NCBI GenBank assembly: GCA_017427945.1
Contig: JAFRRT010000023.1
Location: 1-64,000 of the forward strand
Source: Muribaculaceae bacterium
GTDB taxonomy: Bacteria; Bacteroidota; Bacteroidia; Bacteroidales; Muribaculaceae
Length of the DNA stretch: 64,000 nucleotides
Direction: 5' to 3'
Notes under the pieces: model-generated
Told to the model about the DNA's origin: nothing
The model's database searches: none
The model's input: only the letters and a program-made list of their open reading frames with translations
In this document: positions 26,223 through 37,100 of the stretch, one piece after another
How positions within the stretch are numbered: the stretch's first letter is position 1
How the letters are laid out: each line of letters starts with the position of its first letter
Made by a program: the position numbers and the translations under genes

Positions 26223-27479
26223 ATGGCTAAAAGAGAAGAAGCGGCGAACATGGCCGCACAGTTTGCCGAGTTTAAGGAACTCAAGGACATAGACAAGACT
26301 ACTCTCATCAGCGTGCTCGAGGAGTCTTTCCGCAGCGTGCTGACCAAGATGTTCGGTAACGACGACAACTTCGACGTCATCGTTAACCCGGACAAGGGTG
26401 ACTGTGAGATTTATCAGAACCTGGAAGTAGTTGAGGATGGAGAGGTGGAAAACCCCAACAAGCAGATTTCACTGAGTGAGGCCCAAGCCGATGACGACCC
26501 CGACTGCGAAGTAGGTGAAGAGCACACCAGGAAGATTGACTTTGCCAAATTCGGCAGGCGTGCCATCCTGAACCTGCGCCAAACGTTAGCCAGCAAAATC
26601 CTTGACCTGCAGAAAGACGCCATCTACAACAAGTTCAAGGCGCTTGAAGGTCAACTGGTAGCAGGCGAGGTTTACCAGGTTTGGAAGAAGGAAGTGCTGC
26701 TGCTCGATGACGACAAGAACGAGTTGCTGTTGCCCAAGGATGAACAGATTCCCACCGACATCTACCGTAAAGGCGATGTCGTACGCGCTGTCATTGAGAA
26801 GGTTGACAACACCAACAACAATCCTAAGGTCATCGTTTCGAGGACCAGCGAGAACTTCCTGCGCCGCTTGTTCGAGCAGGAGGTGCCCGAGATTCATGAC
26901 GGACTCATCGTCATACGTGCCGTGGCACGCGTTCCGGGAGAACGTGCAAAAATCGCCGTTGAGAGCTATGACGACAGGATTGACCCCGTGGGCGCTTGCG
27001 TGGGCGTGAAAGGTGCTCGCATCCATGGCATCGTACGCGAGTTGAGGAACGAGAACATTGACGTAATCAACTATACCAGCAATCCCCAGTTGCTGATTCA
27101 GAGGGCACTGAGTCCCGCCAAGATCTCTTCTATCCGCTTGGATACCGAAGAGAAGCACGCCGAGGTGTTCCTGCGTCCCGATGAGGTTTCTCTGGCCATC
27201 GGTAAGGGCGGTTTGAACATCAAGCTGGCAAGTATCCTCACCGGCTACAGCATCGACGTTTACCGCGATGTAGAGACCGAGGTAGAGGAAGACATCTACC
27301 TTGATGAGTTCAAGGACGAGATCGACGAGTGGGTAATCGAGTCGCTCAAGAACGTGGGCCTTGATACCGCAAAATCGGTTCTCCGCACATCGCGTGAGGA
27401 ACTCATCGACAAGGCTGACCTTGAAGAGGCTACCGTGGACAACCTCCTGGCAGTACTCAGGGCCGAGTTCGAGGAATAA
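26223..27479 (+). CDS. nusA: Transcription termination/antitermination factor NusA
   Basis: 418 residues: an N-terminal RNA-polymerase-binding domain (~1-135) with an acidic insert (SLSEAQADDDPDCEVGEEH), an S1 domain (~140-205), and two KH domains. KH1 carries DPVGACVGVKGARIHGIVRE and KH2 carries SLAIGKGGLNIKLAS. A helical C-terminus (~370-418) holds a single helix-hairpin-helix-like repeat, shorter than the E. coli protein with its two acidic repeats. NusA modulates pausing and termination and couples to NusG. Second gene of the operon. Confidence 0.95.
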   Translation: MAKREEAANMAAQFAEFKELKDIDKTTLISVLEESFRSVLTKMFGNDDNFDVIVNPDKGDCEIYQNLEVVEDGEVENPNKQISLSEAQADDDPDCEVGEEHTRKIDFAKFGRRAILNLRQTLASKILDLQKDAIYNKFKALEGQLVAGEVYQVWKKEVLLLDDDKNELLLPKDEQIPTDIYRKGDVVRAVIEKVDNTNNNPKVIVSRTSENFLRRLFEQEVPEIHDGLIVIRAVARVPGERAKIAVESYDDRIDPVGACVGVKGARIHGIVRELRNENIDVINYTSNPQLLIQRALSPAKISSIRLDTEEKHAEVFLRPDEVSLAIGKGGLNIKLASILTGYSIDVYRDVETEVEEDIYLDEFKDEIDEWVIESLKNVGLDTAKSVLRTSREELIDKADLEEATVDNLLAVLRAEFEE

Positions 27480-27566
27480 TCCAGTTTTATCACATCATCA
27501 ATCTCAATAGCAAAAAATACAGCTGAAAGCATATTGCAGAAAGCGAACTGAAAAAGACAATAAAGA

Positions 27567-30371
27567 ATGGCGATAAAGATCAGTAAAGTCATCGCAGATT
27601 TAAATGTGGGAAGGCAGACCATCGAGGAATTCCTGCACAAGAAAGGCATTGAAATCGATGCCAGCATCAACGCGCGCATTCAGGACGACGTGTATGAGAT
27701 GCTCGTAAAGGAATTCAAACCCGACATGGACCTCAAGTCCAAGTCAGACAAGATGGCCAACGAGCGGCAGAAAGGCAAGGCCAAACAAACTGCAGCCAAA
27801 GAGACCCAAGAAATCAAGACTGTCGTGCCTGGACAGAAACCGACTTTCCTGGGAAAGATCGACTTGGAAAGCGCCGGGAAATCAAAGCCCGCCTCCAAGC
27901 CTGAGCCCCAGCCCGAGGAAGAAAAGGCTAAGGCAGAGAAGGAAGAAAAGATCCCTGTAGAAAAAGCTGCAAAGAAGCCGGCCGTGAAGAAATCTTCCAA
28001 GAAAGACAAGGAGCAGGAGGTTGCTCCCGAGCCCGTAAAAGAGGAAACTGCGCCCGTACAAGAGCCTGAGACGCCCGACATCCAGGAAGTTGTTGAGCAG
28101 CCCGTTGAAGAGGTCGATGTACCCGAGAGCCAAAAGGAGGAGGAAGAGGTATTCAAGCCCGTTTCCGAGACCGTTGGCGGCCCGCAACTCAAGGTGGTGG
28201 GCAAGGTGGACCTGACTTCCATCAACCAGCAGACTCGTCCGCGCAAGAAATCTAAAGAGGAAAAACGCAACGAGCGCATTGCCAAGGCCCAGGCCGAAGG
28301 CGCTGCCAACAAGAAAAAGCGCAAACGCATCGGTAAGGAAAAGATTGACATCGAAGCTGCCGGTAACCAGGCCTCGTTCCCCTCGGGCAAGTCCCGTGGC
28401 GGAAAAGACGAAGGCGGCAAGCGCAACAAGGACAAGAAGAGCAACCGCAAGCCCCTCAGGCCCGAAGTCAGTGAGGAAGATGTTCAGCGCCAGATGAAGG
28501 AGACGCTGGCACGCCTTACTGCCAAGAGCACCAAGAAGGCTGCGGCAGCCCGTCGCCGTGAGCGCCGTGAGGAACATCGTGAGGAGGCTCGTGAGGAAGC
28601 CGCAATGGCAGCAGCACAGAGCAAAATTCTGAAGCTCACTGAGTTCGTTACCGCCAATGACCTCGCCAGCATGATGAACGTGCCCATCAACAAGGTTATC
28701 GCCACTTGTATGAATCTGGGCGTGATGGTGAGCATCAACCAGCGTTTGGATGCCGAGACCATCAACATCGTTGCCGACGAGTTCGGTTTCAAGACCGAAT
28801 ATACCAGTGCCGAAGTAGCGCAAGCCATCAGCGAGGAAGAGGACGATCCCGCAGATCTCGTTCAGCGTCCTCCCGTTGTCACTGTCATGGGACACGTCGA
28901 CCACGGTAAGACTTCGTTGCTTGACTACATCCGCAACTCCAATGTGATTGCCGGTGAGGCAGGTGGTATCACACAGCACATCGGTGCTTATAACGTGAAG
29001 CTGCCCAACGGCCGCCGCATCACCTTCCTTGATACCCCTGGTCATGAGGCATTTACCGCTATGCGTGCCCGTGGTGCCAAGGTCACCGATATTGTTATCG
29101 TGATTGTCGCTGCCGACGACAGCGTCATGCCGCAGACGGTAGAGGCGCTTAACCACGCATCGGCTGCTGGCGTACCCATCATTTTTGCCATCAACAAGAT
29201 TGATAAGCCCGGCGCCAATCCCGAGAAGATTAAGGAGGAGCTCGCCAACATGAATTACCTGGTTGAGGACTGGGGAGGCCAGTACCAGAGTCAGGACATT
29301 TCGGCGAAAAAGGGTATCGGCGTGAATGAGCTGATGGAGAAAGTGCTGCTCGAGGCCGACATGCTTGACCTCAAGGCCAACCCCAACCGCAAGGCTACGG
29401 GTTCCATCATTGAGTCCTCACTCGACAAGGGACGCGGTTACATTGCCACCGTGCTGGTCGACAACGGTACGCTCCACGTGGGTGACATCGTGCTTGCCGG
29501 CACCCATTATGGTAAGGTGAAGGCCATGTTCAACGAGCGTAACTCACGCATCACCGAGAGCGGTCCTTCAACGCCTGCCTTGATTTTGGGTCTTGACGGC
29601 GCTCCCACCGCCGGTGACAAGTTCAATGTAATGGACACAGACCAGGAGGCACGTCAGATTGCCAACAAGCGTGAGCAGCTGCAGCGTGAGCTGAGCCGCC
29701 GCACCCAGCACCGTATCAACCTTGAGGACATCGGTCGCCGCCGTGCTTTGGGTGAGTTCCATGAACTCAATATCATCGTTAAGGGTGACGTTGACGGCTC
29801 CATCGAGGCTCTGAGCGACTCGCTCATCAAGCTCTCGACTCCCGAGGTTCAGGTGAATGTTATCCACAAGGCTGTCGGTGCTATTACCGAGAGCGATGTC
29901 ACTCTGGCCGCTGCCAGTGATGCCTACATCGTCGGCTTCCAGGTGCGTCCGTCGGCTTCAGCCAAGCGCGCTGCCGAACAGGAAGGTGTTGACATCCGTC
30001 TGTACTCCATCATCTATGATGCCATCGAGGAGGTCAAGAGCGCTATGGAAGGTATGCTCCAGCCCGACATCAAGGAAGAGGTTACCGGAAGCGCCGAGGT
30101 GCGTCAGGTTTACCACATCAGCAAGGTGGGAACCATCGCCGGTGCTATGGTTCTCGAGGGCAAAATCAAGCGTGGCAGCAAGGTACGCCTCATTAGAGAC
30201 GGCATTGTTATCCACACTGGAGAGCTGGCTTCGCTTAAGCGCTTCAAGGATGACGCCAAAGAAGTCACCAGCGGCTTTGACTGCGGTTTCAGTCTCAAGT
30301 CCTACAACGACCTCAAGGAAATGGACATCATCGAGGCATTCGAGGAGATTGAGGTCCACAAGACCCTGTAA
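27567..30371 (+). CDS. infB: Translation initiation factor IF-2
   Basis: 934 residues. An N-terminal IF2N motif ([20 protein letters not shown]) is followed by a long charged Lys/Glu/Pro linker (~70-360). Next comes a second IF2N-type domain ([20 protein letters not shown]) and the GTPase. Its motifs are [14 protein letters not shown] (G1), [15 protein letters not shown] (G3) and NKIDKPGA (G4). Domains 2-4 follow, ending in the C2 fMet-tRNA-binding region. It delivers initiator tRNA to the 30S subunit. Its stop is 2 nt from the folK start. Confidence 0.97.
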   Translation: MAIKISKVIADLNVGRQTIEEFLHKKGIEIDASINARIQDDVYEMLVKEFKPDMDLKSKSDKMANERQKGKAKQTAAKETQEIKTVVPGQKPTFLGKIDLESAGKSKPASKPEPQPEEEKAKAEKEEKIPVEKAAKKPAVKKSSKKDKEQEVAPEPVKEETAPVQEPETPDIQEVVEQPVEEVDVPESQKEEEEVFKPVSETVGGPQLKVVGKVDLTSINQQTRPRKKSKEEKRNERIAKAQAEGAANKKKRKRIGKEKIDIEAAGNQASFPSGKSRGGKDEGGKRNKDKKSNRKPLRPEVSEEDVQRQMKETLARLTAKSTKKAAAARRRERREEHREEAREEAAMAAAQSKILKLTEFVTANDLASMMNVPINKVIATCMNLGVMVSINQRLDAETINIVADEFGFKTEYTSAEVAQAISEEEDDPADLVQRPPVVTVMGHVDHGKTSLLDYIRNSNVIAGEAGGITQHIGAYNVKLPNGRRITFLDTPGHEAFTAMRARGAKVTDIVIVIVAADDSVMPQTVEALNHASAAGVPIIFAINKIDKPGANPEKIKEELANMNYLVEDWGGQYQSQDISAKKGIGVNELMEKVLLEADMLDLKANPNRKATGSIIESSLDKGRGYIATVLVDNGTLHVGDIVLAGTHYGKVKAMFNERNSRITESGPSTPALILGLDGAPTAGDKFNVMDTDQEARQIANKREQLQRELSRRTQHRINLEDIGRRRALGEFHELNIIVKGDVDGSIEALSDSLIKLSTPEVQVNVIHKAVGAITESDVTLAAASDAYIVGFQVRPSASAKRAAEQEGVDIRLYSIIYDAIEEVKSAMEGMLQPDIKEEVTGSAEVRQVYHISKVGTIAGAMVLEGKIKRGSKVRLIRDGIVIHTGELASLKRFKDDAKEVTSGFDCGFSLKSYNDLKEMDIIEAFEEIEVHKTL

Positions 30372-30373
30372 CA

Positions 30374-30835
30374 ATGAATTATTACCTGAATATAGGTAGC
30401 AACATTGGCGACCGGCGCGATAACCTCTATCGCGCCGTCGTCGCTTTATCGGCGGGAACAGGCGGCTGTGCGGTCTCCTCCATCGTCGAGAGCGAACCCT
30501 GGGGTTTTGAAAGCGAGAACAGGTTTATGAATCTGGGAGTACACCTCTACAGCGACTTGGAGCCCCTGGTGATGCTGGAACACATTCATGAGATTGAGCG
30601 CCGATTGGGCAGCGCGGCACATCGTGATGCACAAGGGGGATACATCGACCGCTTGGTGGACATCGACATCATGGCCATCGATGACATTGTGATTGATACC
30701 CCTACCCTGCAAGTGCCGCACCCACATCTCCCAGAGCGCGATTTCTTCCTGCGACCCATGATGCAGTTAGCCCCCGACTGGAGACATCCCATAACGGGCC
30801 TCACGGCTGAGCAAATGCTAACTTACTTGCCGTAG
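30374..30835 (+). CDS. folK: 2-amino-4-hydroxy-6-hydroxymethyldihydropteridine diphosphokinase
   Basis: 153 residues. HPPK transfers pyrophosphate from ATP to the pterin in folate synthesis. The N-terminal LNIGSNIGDRRDNL, the ESEPWGF loop, LEHIHEIERRLGS, the metal-binding RLVDIDIMAIDD and the PHPHLPERDFFLRPM motif are all present. It is fused to the end of the infB operon with a 2 nt gap, so it is translationally linked. Its 3' end overlaps the convergent AraC gene by 13 nt. Confidence 0.95.
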   Translation: MNYYLNIGSNIGDRRDNLYRAVVALSAGTGGCAVSSIVESEPWGFESENRFMNLGVHLYSDLEPLVMLEHIHEIERRLGSAAHRDAQGGYIDRLVDIDIMAIDDIVIDTPTLQVPHPHLPERDFFLRPMMQLAPDWRHPITGLTAEQMLTYLP

Positions 30836-31719
30836 TTGTTGACCTTGCGGTAATTGTTGGGCGAAAGGCCCAAATGCTTTTTCACATATTTTCCAAAGAA
30901 TGAGAGGTTGTCAAAGCCCATCTTGGCGGCAACTTCCTTAATGCTCAAGTCACTGTATAGCAGCAGTTGCTTAATGCGACTGATGGCAGCGTTGGCGATG
31001 AGTTCGCTGGCCGTGAAATCGCTGTGCTTGCGACACACGCTGGTGAGGTATTTGGGAGAGACACACAACTCGTCGGCATAGGACTTGACACTGCGGTTCA
31101 CATTGCTGTTCTCGGCTATCAGGAACATAAAACGCCTAAAGATTCTGTCACCTTGCCTGAGCATGTCTTCCTCATTGCCGCTGTTCAGGTGCTTGTTGAT
31201 GTTTGAAAGCAGGTCATAGGCAAAGCAGCGGATGATATCGCGAACCGTCTCACGGCCAAAGTTCATTTCCTGATGGTCCATCTTGAAGACCAGCAGTTCA
31301 TAGTATTTCATCATCAGGTCCACCTCGTTCTGTTCGAGTTTGATGACAGGATTGGCCATGATGTGCATGATAGACTGCAGCAGGCTCTTATTGAAGAAGG
31401 CAAAACCCATGTCGGTACTCATGGCACAGATGATGCAACTGAAATTCTCGGTATGACGCACATTGTCAACCACCATCTTGCGGTCAACAAACAGCGAGCT
31501 GTTCCTGTCCAACTGGTAGTTGACACCGTTCAGGCCAAGCGTGAGCCGCCCCTCAGTCACAATGACATAGGCGATGAAGTTGACCTTGAATTGCTTCATC
31601 AAGCCTGGTATCGACGTGATGTTGTCGGCAAAATAAATTTCGCCGTCATTGTATTTGAGGTTATGATAGACCTGAGGCACGTCATGCAGGTCCAGCTCGG
31701 TGATATTCTTCGGTTCCAT
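30823..31719 (-). CDS. AraC-family transcriptional regulator
   Basis: 298 residues. The N-terminal ~180 residues contain a cupin-like sensor (FIAYVIVTEGRLTLGLNGVN). The C-terminal ~100 residues carry the two AraC helix-turn-helix motifs, with SVKSYADELCVSPKYLTSVC and DLSIKEVAAKMGFDNLSFFG followed by KKHLGLSPNNYRK. The ligand and regulon are unknown. A plausible promoter (TTG, 20 bp, TATCTTCG; 31742-31772 minus) lies upstream. The closest divergent gene is a glycosyltransferase. Confidence 0.9.
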   Translation of the reverse strand: MEPKNITELDLHDVPQVYHNLKYNDGEIYFADNITSIPGLMKQFKVNFIAYVIVTEGRLTLGLNGVNYQLDRNSSLFVDRKMVVDNVRHTENFSCIICAMSTDMGFAFFNKSLLQSIMHIMANPVIKLEQNEVDLMMKYYELLVFKMDHQEMNFGRETVRDIIRCFAYDLLSNINKHLNSGNEEDMLRQGDRIFRRFMFLIAENSNVNRSVKSYADELCVSPKYLTSVCRKHSDFTASELIANAAISRIKQLLLYSDLSIKEVAAKMGFDNLSFFGKYVKKHLGLSPNNYRKVNNYGK

Positions 31720-31741
31720 AACTGAGTTTACATTTTGGCTG

Positions 31742-31772
31742 CGAAGATATCAACAAATTCCCGAAAACACAA
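31742..31772 (-). promoter_or_regulatory. Candidate promoter of the AraC-family gene
   Basis: TTG (31770-31772), 20 bp, TATCTTCG (31742-31749) on the minus strand. The -7 box deviates from TAnnTTTG by one base. Confidence 0.4.
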
Positions 31773-31843
31773 TCTTTTATAGCATAAACGTGATTTCATT
31801 CCCCACCCCGTCATCATTACTTCAACCCTGTTTCACCAGCGCC

Positions 31844-31867
31844 GTCATGTCGCAAACATGACTTTTT
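31844..31867 (+). terminator. Orphan terminator-like hairpin upstream of the glycosyltransferase genes
   Basis: GTCATGT-CGCAA-ACATGAC followed by TTTTT on the plus strand. No plus-strand gene ends nearby (folK stops 1 kb earlier, past an opposing gene), so it may end a small transcript or act as an attenuator. Confidence 0.5.
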
Positions 31868-31901
31868 CCCAAGAACATGCCTTTTTTACAAAAAAAAATC
31901 C

Positions 31902-31909
31902 TAACTTTG
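31902..31909 (+). promoter_or_regulatory. -7 element for the glycosyltransferase pair
   Basis: TAACTTTG, 86 nt before the start codon at 31996. It is preceded by an A-rich tract; the -33 region is T-rich but not a clear TTTG. Confidence 0.4.
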
Positions 31910-31995
31910 TCAGCGACATGACGAATAAGGGGCGCAACAAACCTTCAGCCCCTTGTTTCCGTTGACTGTATTATTGATAACTACGACCTACATTT

Positions 31996-32823
31996 ATGTC
32001 TGATTCTAATGATACCATACGCGTTTCGGTGATTATCGGCATATTTAATTGCGCGCCTACCCTTGTCGAGGCACTGGACTCGCTTTATGCTCAGACCTAC
32101 CAAAACTTCAAAATCATCTTGTGTGAAGACGGTTCCAGCGACAACACTTATGAGGTGGCAAAGCAATATGCCTCACAGCACGATAATATCATCCTCATAC
32201 GCAACGAGAGGAATATGGGCCTCAACCACACCCTGAACCGTTGCCTTGAGCTTGCCGACACCGAGTATGTCGCACGCATGGACGGTGATGACATCTCATT
32301 GCCCGAACGCTTCGAGAAAGAGGTGCGTTTCCTTGATGAGCATCCCGAATACGCTTTCGTGAGTGCTCCCATGATCTACTTTGACGAGCAGGGTGAATTC
32401 AAGCGAGGCAGGCAATTCAACAACCCGACCGGACTGGATTACCTTAATGGACGTACTTACTGCCATGCCCCCGTGATGATGCGTCGCACGGCCTATGAAG
32501 CAGTCGGCGGATATACCGTCTCTGACTATCTGCTTAGGCTGGAAGATCAGCACCTGTGGTACAAACTCTACTGCCAGGGATACAAGGGTTATTGTCTGGA
32601 AGAGCCGCTCTACATGATGCGTGACGACCGCAATGCAACCCGTAGACGCAACTTCAAAGCACGCCGCAACGAGATGTTCATGCGCCTGCGTATCTGCCGC
32701 AAGTTTCATCTTGCATGGTGGCATTACCCCGAGAGTATCATTGTCCCCATGATAAAGTGGGCAATGCCCACCTCGCTCTATGAGCATTACCACCGCAAAG
32801 CCAAGAATTCAAAAAAGAGCTAA
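31996..32823 (+). CDS. Glycosyltransferase family 2
   Basis: 275 residues with the GT-A fold of family 2. SVIIGIFNCAPTLVEALDSL is the nucleotide-binding strand, CEDGSSDNT the sugar-nucleotide contact, and ARMDGDDISLPERF the DxD-like metal site. The C-terminal part (YEAVGGYTVSDYLLRLEDQH) carries the usual ED acceptor-site acid. Likely transfers a sugar to a lipid-linked or surface polysaccharide intermediate at the cytoplasmic membrane. The GT4 gene begins 10 nt later, so the two act together. Confidence 0.92.
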   Translation: MSDSNDTIRVSVIIGIFNCAPTLVEALDSLYAQTYQNFKIILCEDGSSDNTYEVAKQYASQHDNIILIRNERNMGLNHTLNRCLELADTEYVARMDGDDISLPERFEKEVRFLDEHPEYAFVSAPMIYFDEQGEFKRGRQFNNPTGLDYLNGRTYCHAPVMMRRTAYEAVGGYTVSDYLLRLEDQHLWYKLYCQGYKGYCLEEPLYMMRDDRNATRRRNFKARRNEMFMRLRICRKFHLAWWHYPESIIVPMIKWAMPTSLYEHYHRKAKNSKKS

Positions 32824-32833
32824 ACAACACATT

Positions 32834-33952
32834 ATGAAAATCCTTTTCAACAATAACAATTTATCTGGTCTTGTCATCTTCAGAATTGACATTATTAATC
32901 ACTTTATTTCTGAAGGGCACGAAGTCATCCTCGTCTCACCTAAAGGCAACAATGAGGACATGAAAAAGATTCCTCAACAAGCCAAGTTCATCCCAATCAA
33001 CGTGAACAGGACTTCAACAGGCATAGCCGAAAACATCAAGTACTTGAAACAGTTAAATAAAGTCCTGAAGGCCGAAAAGCCCGACTATATGTTTAACTTC
33101 ACCATCAAGCCCAACGTTTACGGCTCAATTGCAGCCAAGCTACAAGGCGTCCCCAGTACATGTATGATTGCCGGATTAGGTTATGCTTTTTCACACAATG
33201 ACTTCAAGTCTAAGGTAGCAAGAGCCCTATACCGCTTCAGCATGAAATTCACCCAACACATCATGGTATTGAACGAAAGCAACTACAAGACTGTTATCGA
33301 GAAAAAGATAAGTTCAGAGAATAAAGTCATCTGGCTTCGTGGTGGCGAGGGTGTGAATCTGAACAATTATCCTTTTTACGACAACACGGCTGATGACACA
33401 AGATTTGTTTTCATTGCACGACTCATTCCCGATAAAGGATACCGCGAATTCACCCAAGCCGCCAAAGCCGTCAAAGACAAGTATGCCAACGTGCATTTCC
33501 ACGTCATCGGCGGCTATGATGAAGGCTATCCAAATGCAATAACCAAAGCTGAGGTTGAGCGGGACGTGGAAAACGGTTATATTGAGTATCTAGGCACCTT
33601 CAGCAATATGCTTGAGGTGTACAGCCGCCCGGGAACGGTCATCACCATCCCATCTTACTACAGCGAGGGGTTGAACAGGTCCCTCATGGAGGCTTGCTCA
33701 TGCGGTAAACCCATTATCACAACAAACATCTTTGGATGTAAAGAGACCGTTGAGGACGGCGTGAACGGCTTCCTGGTCGAGCCCAAGAACGTGCAATCGC
33801 TCGTGGATGCCATCACCCGCTACATTGAACTCAGCAAGGAGCAAAAGCGTCAGATGTCTCTTGAAAGCCGTAAGTTTGCCCAAAGCCGCTTCGACGTCAA
33901 TAATGTGATTGCCGTCTATGACGACATTATCACTAAAGCCATCAAAGCCTGA
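32834..33952 (+). CDS. Glycosyltransferase family 4
   Basis: 372 residues from the ATG at 32834; the open frame extends 18 codons upstream into the previous gene, but MKILFNNNNLSG is the natural start. GT-B fold: the N-terminal half has VSPKGNNEDM and NFTIKPNVYGSIAAKLQ (PglA-like). The C-terminal donor domain has FIARLIPDKGYREFTQAA and the E(x7)E-type segment PSYYSEGLNRSLMEACSCGK. It belongs with WcaL/PglA-type capsular or O-antigen enzymes. Terminated at 33979-34017. Confidence 0.92.
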   Translation: MKILFNNNNLSGLVIFRIDIINHFISEGHEVILVSPKGNNEDMKKIPQQAKFIPINVNRTSTGIAENIKYLKQLNKVLKAEKPDYMFNFTIKPNVYGSIAAKLQGVPSTCMIAGLGYAFSHNDFKSKVARALYRFSMKFTQHIMVLNESNYKTVIEKKISSENKVIWLRGGEGVNLNNYPFYDNTADDTRFVFIARLIPDKGYREFTQAAKAVKDKYANVHFHVIGGYDEGYPNAITKAEVERDVENGYIEYLGTFSNMLEVYSRPGTVITIPSYYSEGLNRSLMEACSCGKPIITTNIFGCKETVEDGVNGFLVEPKNVQSLVDAITRYIELSKEQKRQMSLESRKFAQSRFDVNNVIAVYDDIITKAIKA

Positions 33953-33978
33953 CACTTTCTAAAAGCTATATACATTAA

Positions 33979-34017
33979 ATGAAAAGCGTCGACAGACAAA
34001 CTGCCGGCGCTTTCAGA
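33979..34017. terminator. Bidirectional terminator between GT pair and tRNA-Arg
   Basis: GAAAAGCG-T-CGACAG / CTGCCG-GCGCTTTC hairpin with A/T-rich sides. It serves the GT operon on plus and the tRNA/secDF transcript on minus. Confidence 0.65.
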
Positions 34018-34028
34018 TTATTGCATTA

Positions 34029-34103
34029 TGGTACTCCCGCTGGGAATCGAACCCAAATCTAAGGTTTAGGAAACCTCCATTCTATCCATTGAACTACAGG
34101 AGC
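34029..34103 (-). tRNA. tRNA-Arg (anticodon CCT)
   Basis: On the minus strand a full cloverleaf forms. The acceptor is GCTCCTG/CGGGAGT, the D arm GTTC..GAAT, and the anticodon arm GAGGT-TTCCTAA-ACCTT with CCT. The T arm is TTGGG-TTCGATT-CCCAG. CCA is encoded (34029-34031). It reads AGG. It lies downstream of secDF on the same strand. Confidence 0.95.
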
Positions 34104-34109
34104 ATCATC

Positions 34110-34154
34110 AAATCGGTTGGTGACGGTTTGGCACTGTCGCCAACCGATTTGCCT
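34110..34154 (-). terminator. Hairpin between secDF and tRNA-Arg
   Basis: 12 bp arms CAAATCGGTTGG/CCAACCGATTTG plus inner pairing (TGAC/GTCG). The T run is weak, so it may be a processing or partial termination site. Confidence 0.5.
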
Positions 34155-34167
34155 TAAGTTTCAAGGT

Positions 34168-37100
34168 TTACTTCCTGGCAGTTGCCAAGGCAGCCTCCTT
34201 CTTGTCACTGCGACGCGCAATCCAGTAAGCTACAGGAGATGCGATGAACAGTGACGAGCAGGTACCGATGATAACACCGAGGATCATTGCGAAGATGAAG
34301 CTGCGGATTGACTCACCACCCAGGAACAACATGATGAACAGCACGAGCAAGGTCGTGATAGAGGTCATCATGGTACGTGACAACGTGCTGCACAGCGCCT
34401 TGTTGAAGGTAGTGTACAGATCCTGCTTGGGATAGAGCTTGCGGTACTCACGCACACGGTCAAATACAACCACGGTATCGTTCACCTGATAACCGATAAC
34501 GGTCAGGATAGCGGCGATGAACGTCTGGTCAATCTCCATCGAGAAGGGCAGCATACCATGCAGGTTGTAGAAGCCGATAACCACAAACGACGTGAACGCA
34601 ACGGCAGCAAGAGCGCCGATAGAGAACGCGATGTTGCGGAAACGGAACAGGATATACAACGCCATGGCGAGCAGCGAGAACAGCACAGCCCATACAGCCT
34701 GACGGGTCATGTCACTTGCGATGCTCGGGCCCACAGTCTCACTCGACAGTACACCCACGCTCTCGTTAGAAGTGCTGAAGTCCTCTTTGCTCATCGAGCC
34801 GAGCTCACTCTTCAAACCGTTGTAGAGCTTATCCATGATTTCATCGTCAACGCCTTCGCTGGTGTCGTTGATCTTGTAGTTGGTCGAAACACGCACCTTG
34901 GTGTCGTTATCGATGGTGATCACCGAAGTATTGGCACCAGGGAACTGCTCTTCAAGCTGAGCATCCAAAGCCAAGGTCGATACAGGATGGTCAAATTGAA
35001 CCACGAAGTTGCGACCACCTGAGAAGTCGATACCACGGTTCAGACCACGCAGGCCGAACAAAGCGCCCATGATCACGATGAGAGCCAACGCGATGAAGGC
35101 AGTCTTCTTGGCAGCGCCCATAAAGTCAAAGCTGACATTCTGGAGCAAGTTGCGGGTCAACGGAGTGGTAAAGGTCATCTTGTCGAAGGTACCCTTGTTC
35201 ACGAAGTGCTCCATCACCAGACGGGTTGCGAATACTGCTGTGAAGAACGAGCAGCAAATACCAATTACCAGGGTAACGGCAAAACCGCGGATGGGACCTG
35301 AACCGAGCAGGATCAGGATGATACCCGTAATGATGGTGGTCAAGTTAGAGTCGAAGATGGCCGAGAACGCGTTCTTGTAACCGTCGCTCACAGCAGCCTT
35401 CAGGCCCTTACCTGCACGCAATTCCTCCTTACAACGTTCAAAGATAAGCACGTTGGCGTCCACCGCCATACCCAGCGTCAGCACGATACCGGCGATACCA
35501 GGCAGGGTAAGTACGCTCTGGAACGAGGCAAGAATACCGATGGTGAAGAAGAGGTTCATCAACAGACCCAGGTTAGCAATGTTACCGGCATAAACACCGT
35601 AAGTGCAAACCATGAAGATCATCAACAGAATCAAGGCAACGATGAACGAAATCACACCCTTGCGGATGGACTCCTTACCCAGCGACGGACCAATCACACT
35701 TTCACTGGCCACGTTAACGCGGGCAACCATCTTACCTGACTCAAGCACGTTTGCAAGGTCACCAGCCTCTTCAACAGTGAAGCGACCGCTGATCTGCGAA
35801 CGACCACCGTCAATCTGGCTGTTCACATTGGGGAACGAATAAACCTGGTCATCGAGTACGATGGCGATAGCCTTGCCGATGTTCTGACCGGTGATGCGGC
35901 TCCAGTTACGGGCACCCTCATCATTCATGGTCATCGACACGATCTGACCCTGCAGGTTGTCAAACTCACTGGTAGCGCGGGTAACGACGTCACCGTTCAG
36001 GACGGGCTGGCCGTTAACAGTGCGCAATGCAACGAGCTGGAAGGCCTCATGACCACCCTGCATCTTCTCGGGCTTAACGGTCCAAGCCAGCTTCAAGTCA
36101 GCGGGCAGAATCGTCTTGGCAACCGGCGACCTCAGGATAGCGTTCACAGCTGCGGTGTCAGCAGCGCTGACATAACCCACAACGGGCGAACCAGCCTGAG
36201 CGCTTGCCAGAGCCTCAAAACCAGTGAGCTGGGCAAGAGTCAGAGCACCCTCAGTCTTCTTGGGCTCTTCCTTCTTAGCCTCTTCAGCCTTGGCAGTAGC
36301 CTCAGCCTCGGCCTTTGCGGGCTCTGCAGCAGCTTCCTCGGCAGGAGCCTCGGCATTCTCAGCAGTAGCCTCTTCGGCAGCAACGGTCTTGTTGGCCTGA
36401 GCCTGGTCACTGAGCTGACGCAACGAACCGACGATATCGGCCAGCGTATAGGTCTCGTAGAACTCCAGGTTAGCAGCGCCCTGCAACAGTTTGCGAACGC
36501 GCTCGGGTTCCTTCACACCAGGGAGCTCGAGCAGGATGCGACCGGTGCTCTGCAGCTTCTGGATGTTGGGCTGTACCACACCGAAGCGGTCGATACGGTT
36601 GCGCAGCACCTTGTAGGAGTTGTCAACCATAGCGTTCACCTCATCGTTGAGGATATTCTGCACCTCACCATCATTGGCATTGGGTTTCTCCTTGATTCTC
36701 TCAATGTTGCGGAAAATCTGAGCCAAGCTGCCCTCGGGAGCAAGCTTCTTGTACTCCTTGCAGAAGGAGCCCACGAAGTCGTCCTGAGCGGTCTGGTTCT
36801 TGGAGACATTCTCGATGGCCTGGTTAAACTTCTTATCTGGATTATTGTTCGCGAGCGCGCGCAAGATGTCGGGCACCGAAATCTGCAGTGTCACGTTCAT
36901 ACCACCCTTCAAGTCAAGGCCGAGGCCTAACTCTTTCTCACGAACCTGCTGGAAGGTGTAATATCCAAGGTACACCTTCTCATTGGCGAGGGAGTCCAAA
37001 CACTCATTCAAAGCTGCTTTGTATTTCTCATTGCTCGTGTCCGGGCTCTTGATGCCGGCAGCGGCAAGGGCCTTCTGCTCTGCCTTGTTCTGGTAGTGAT

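Noticed and set aside
27882..29156. 424-codon minus-strand open frame opposite infB
   Set aside because: infB motifs are complete on the plus strand; the Leu/Gly-rich minus frame reflects the charged linker read backwards.
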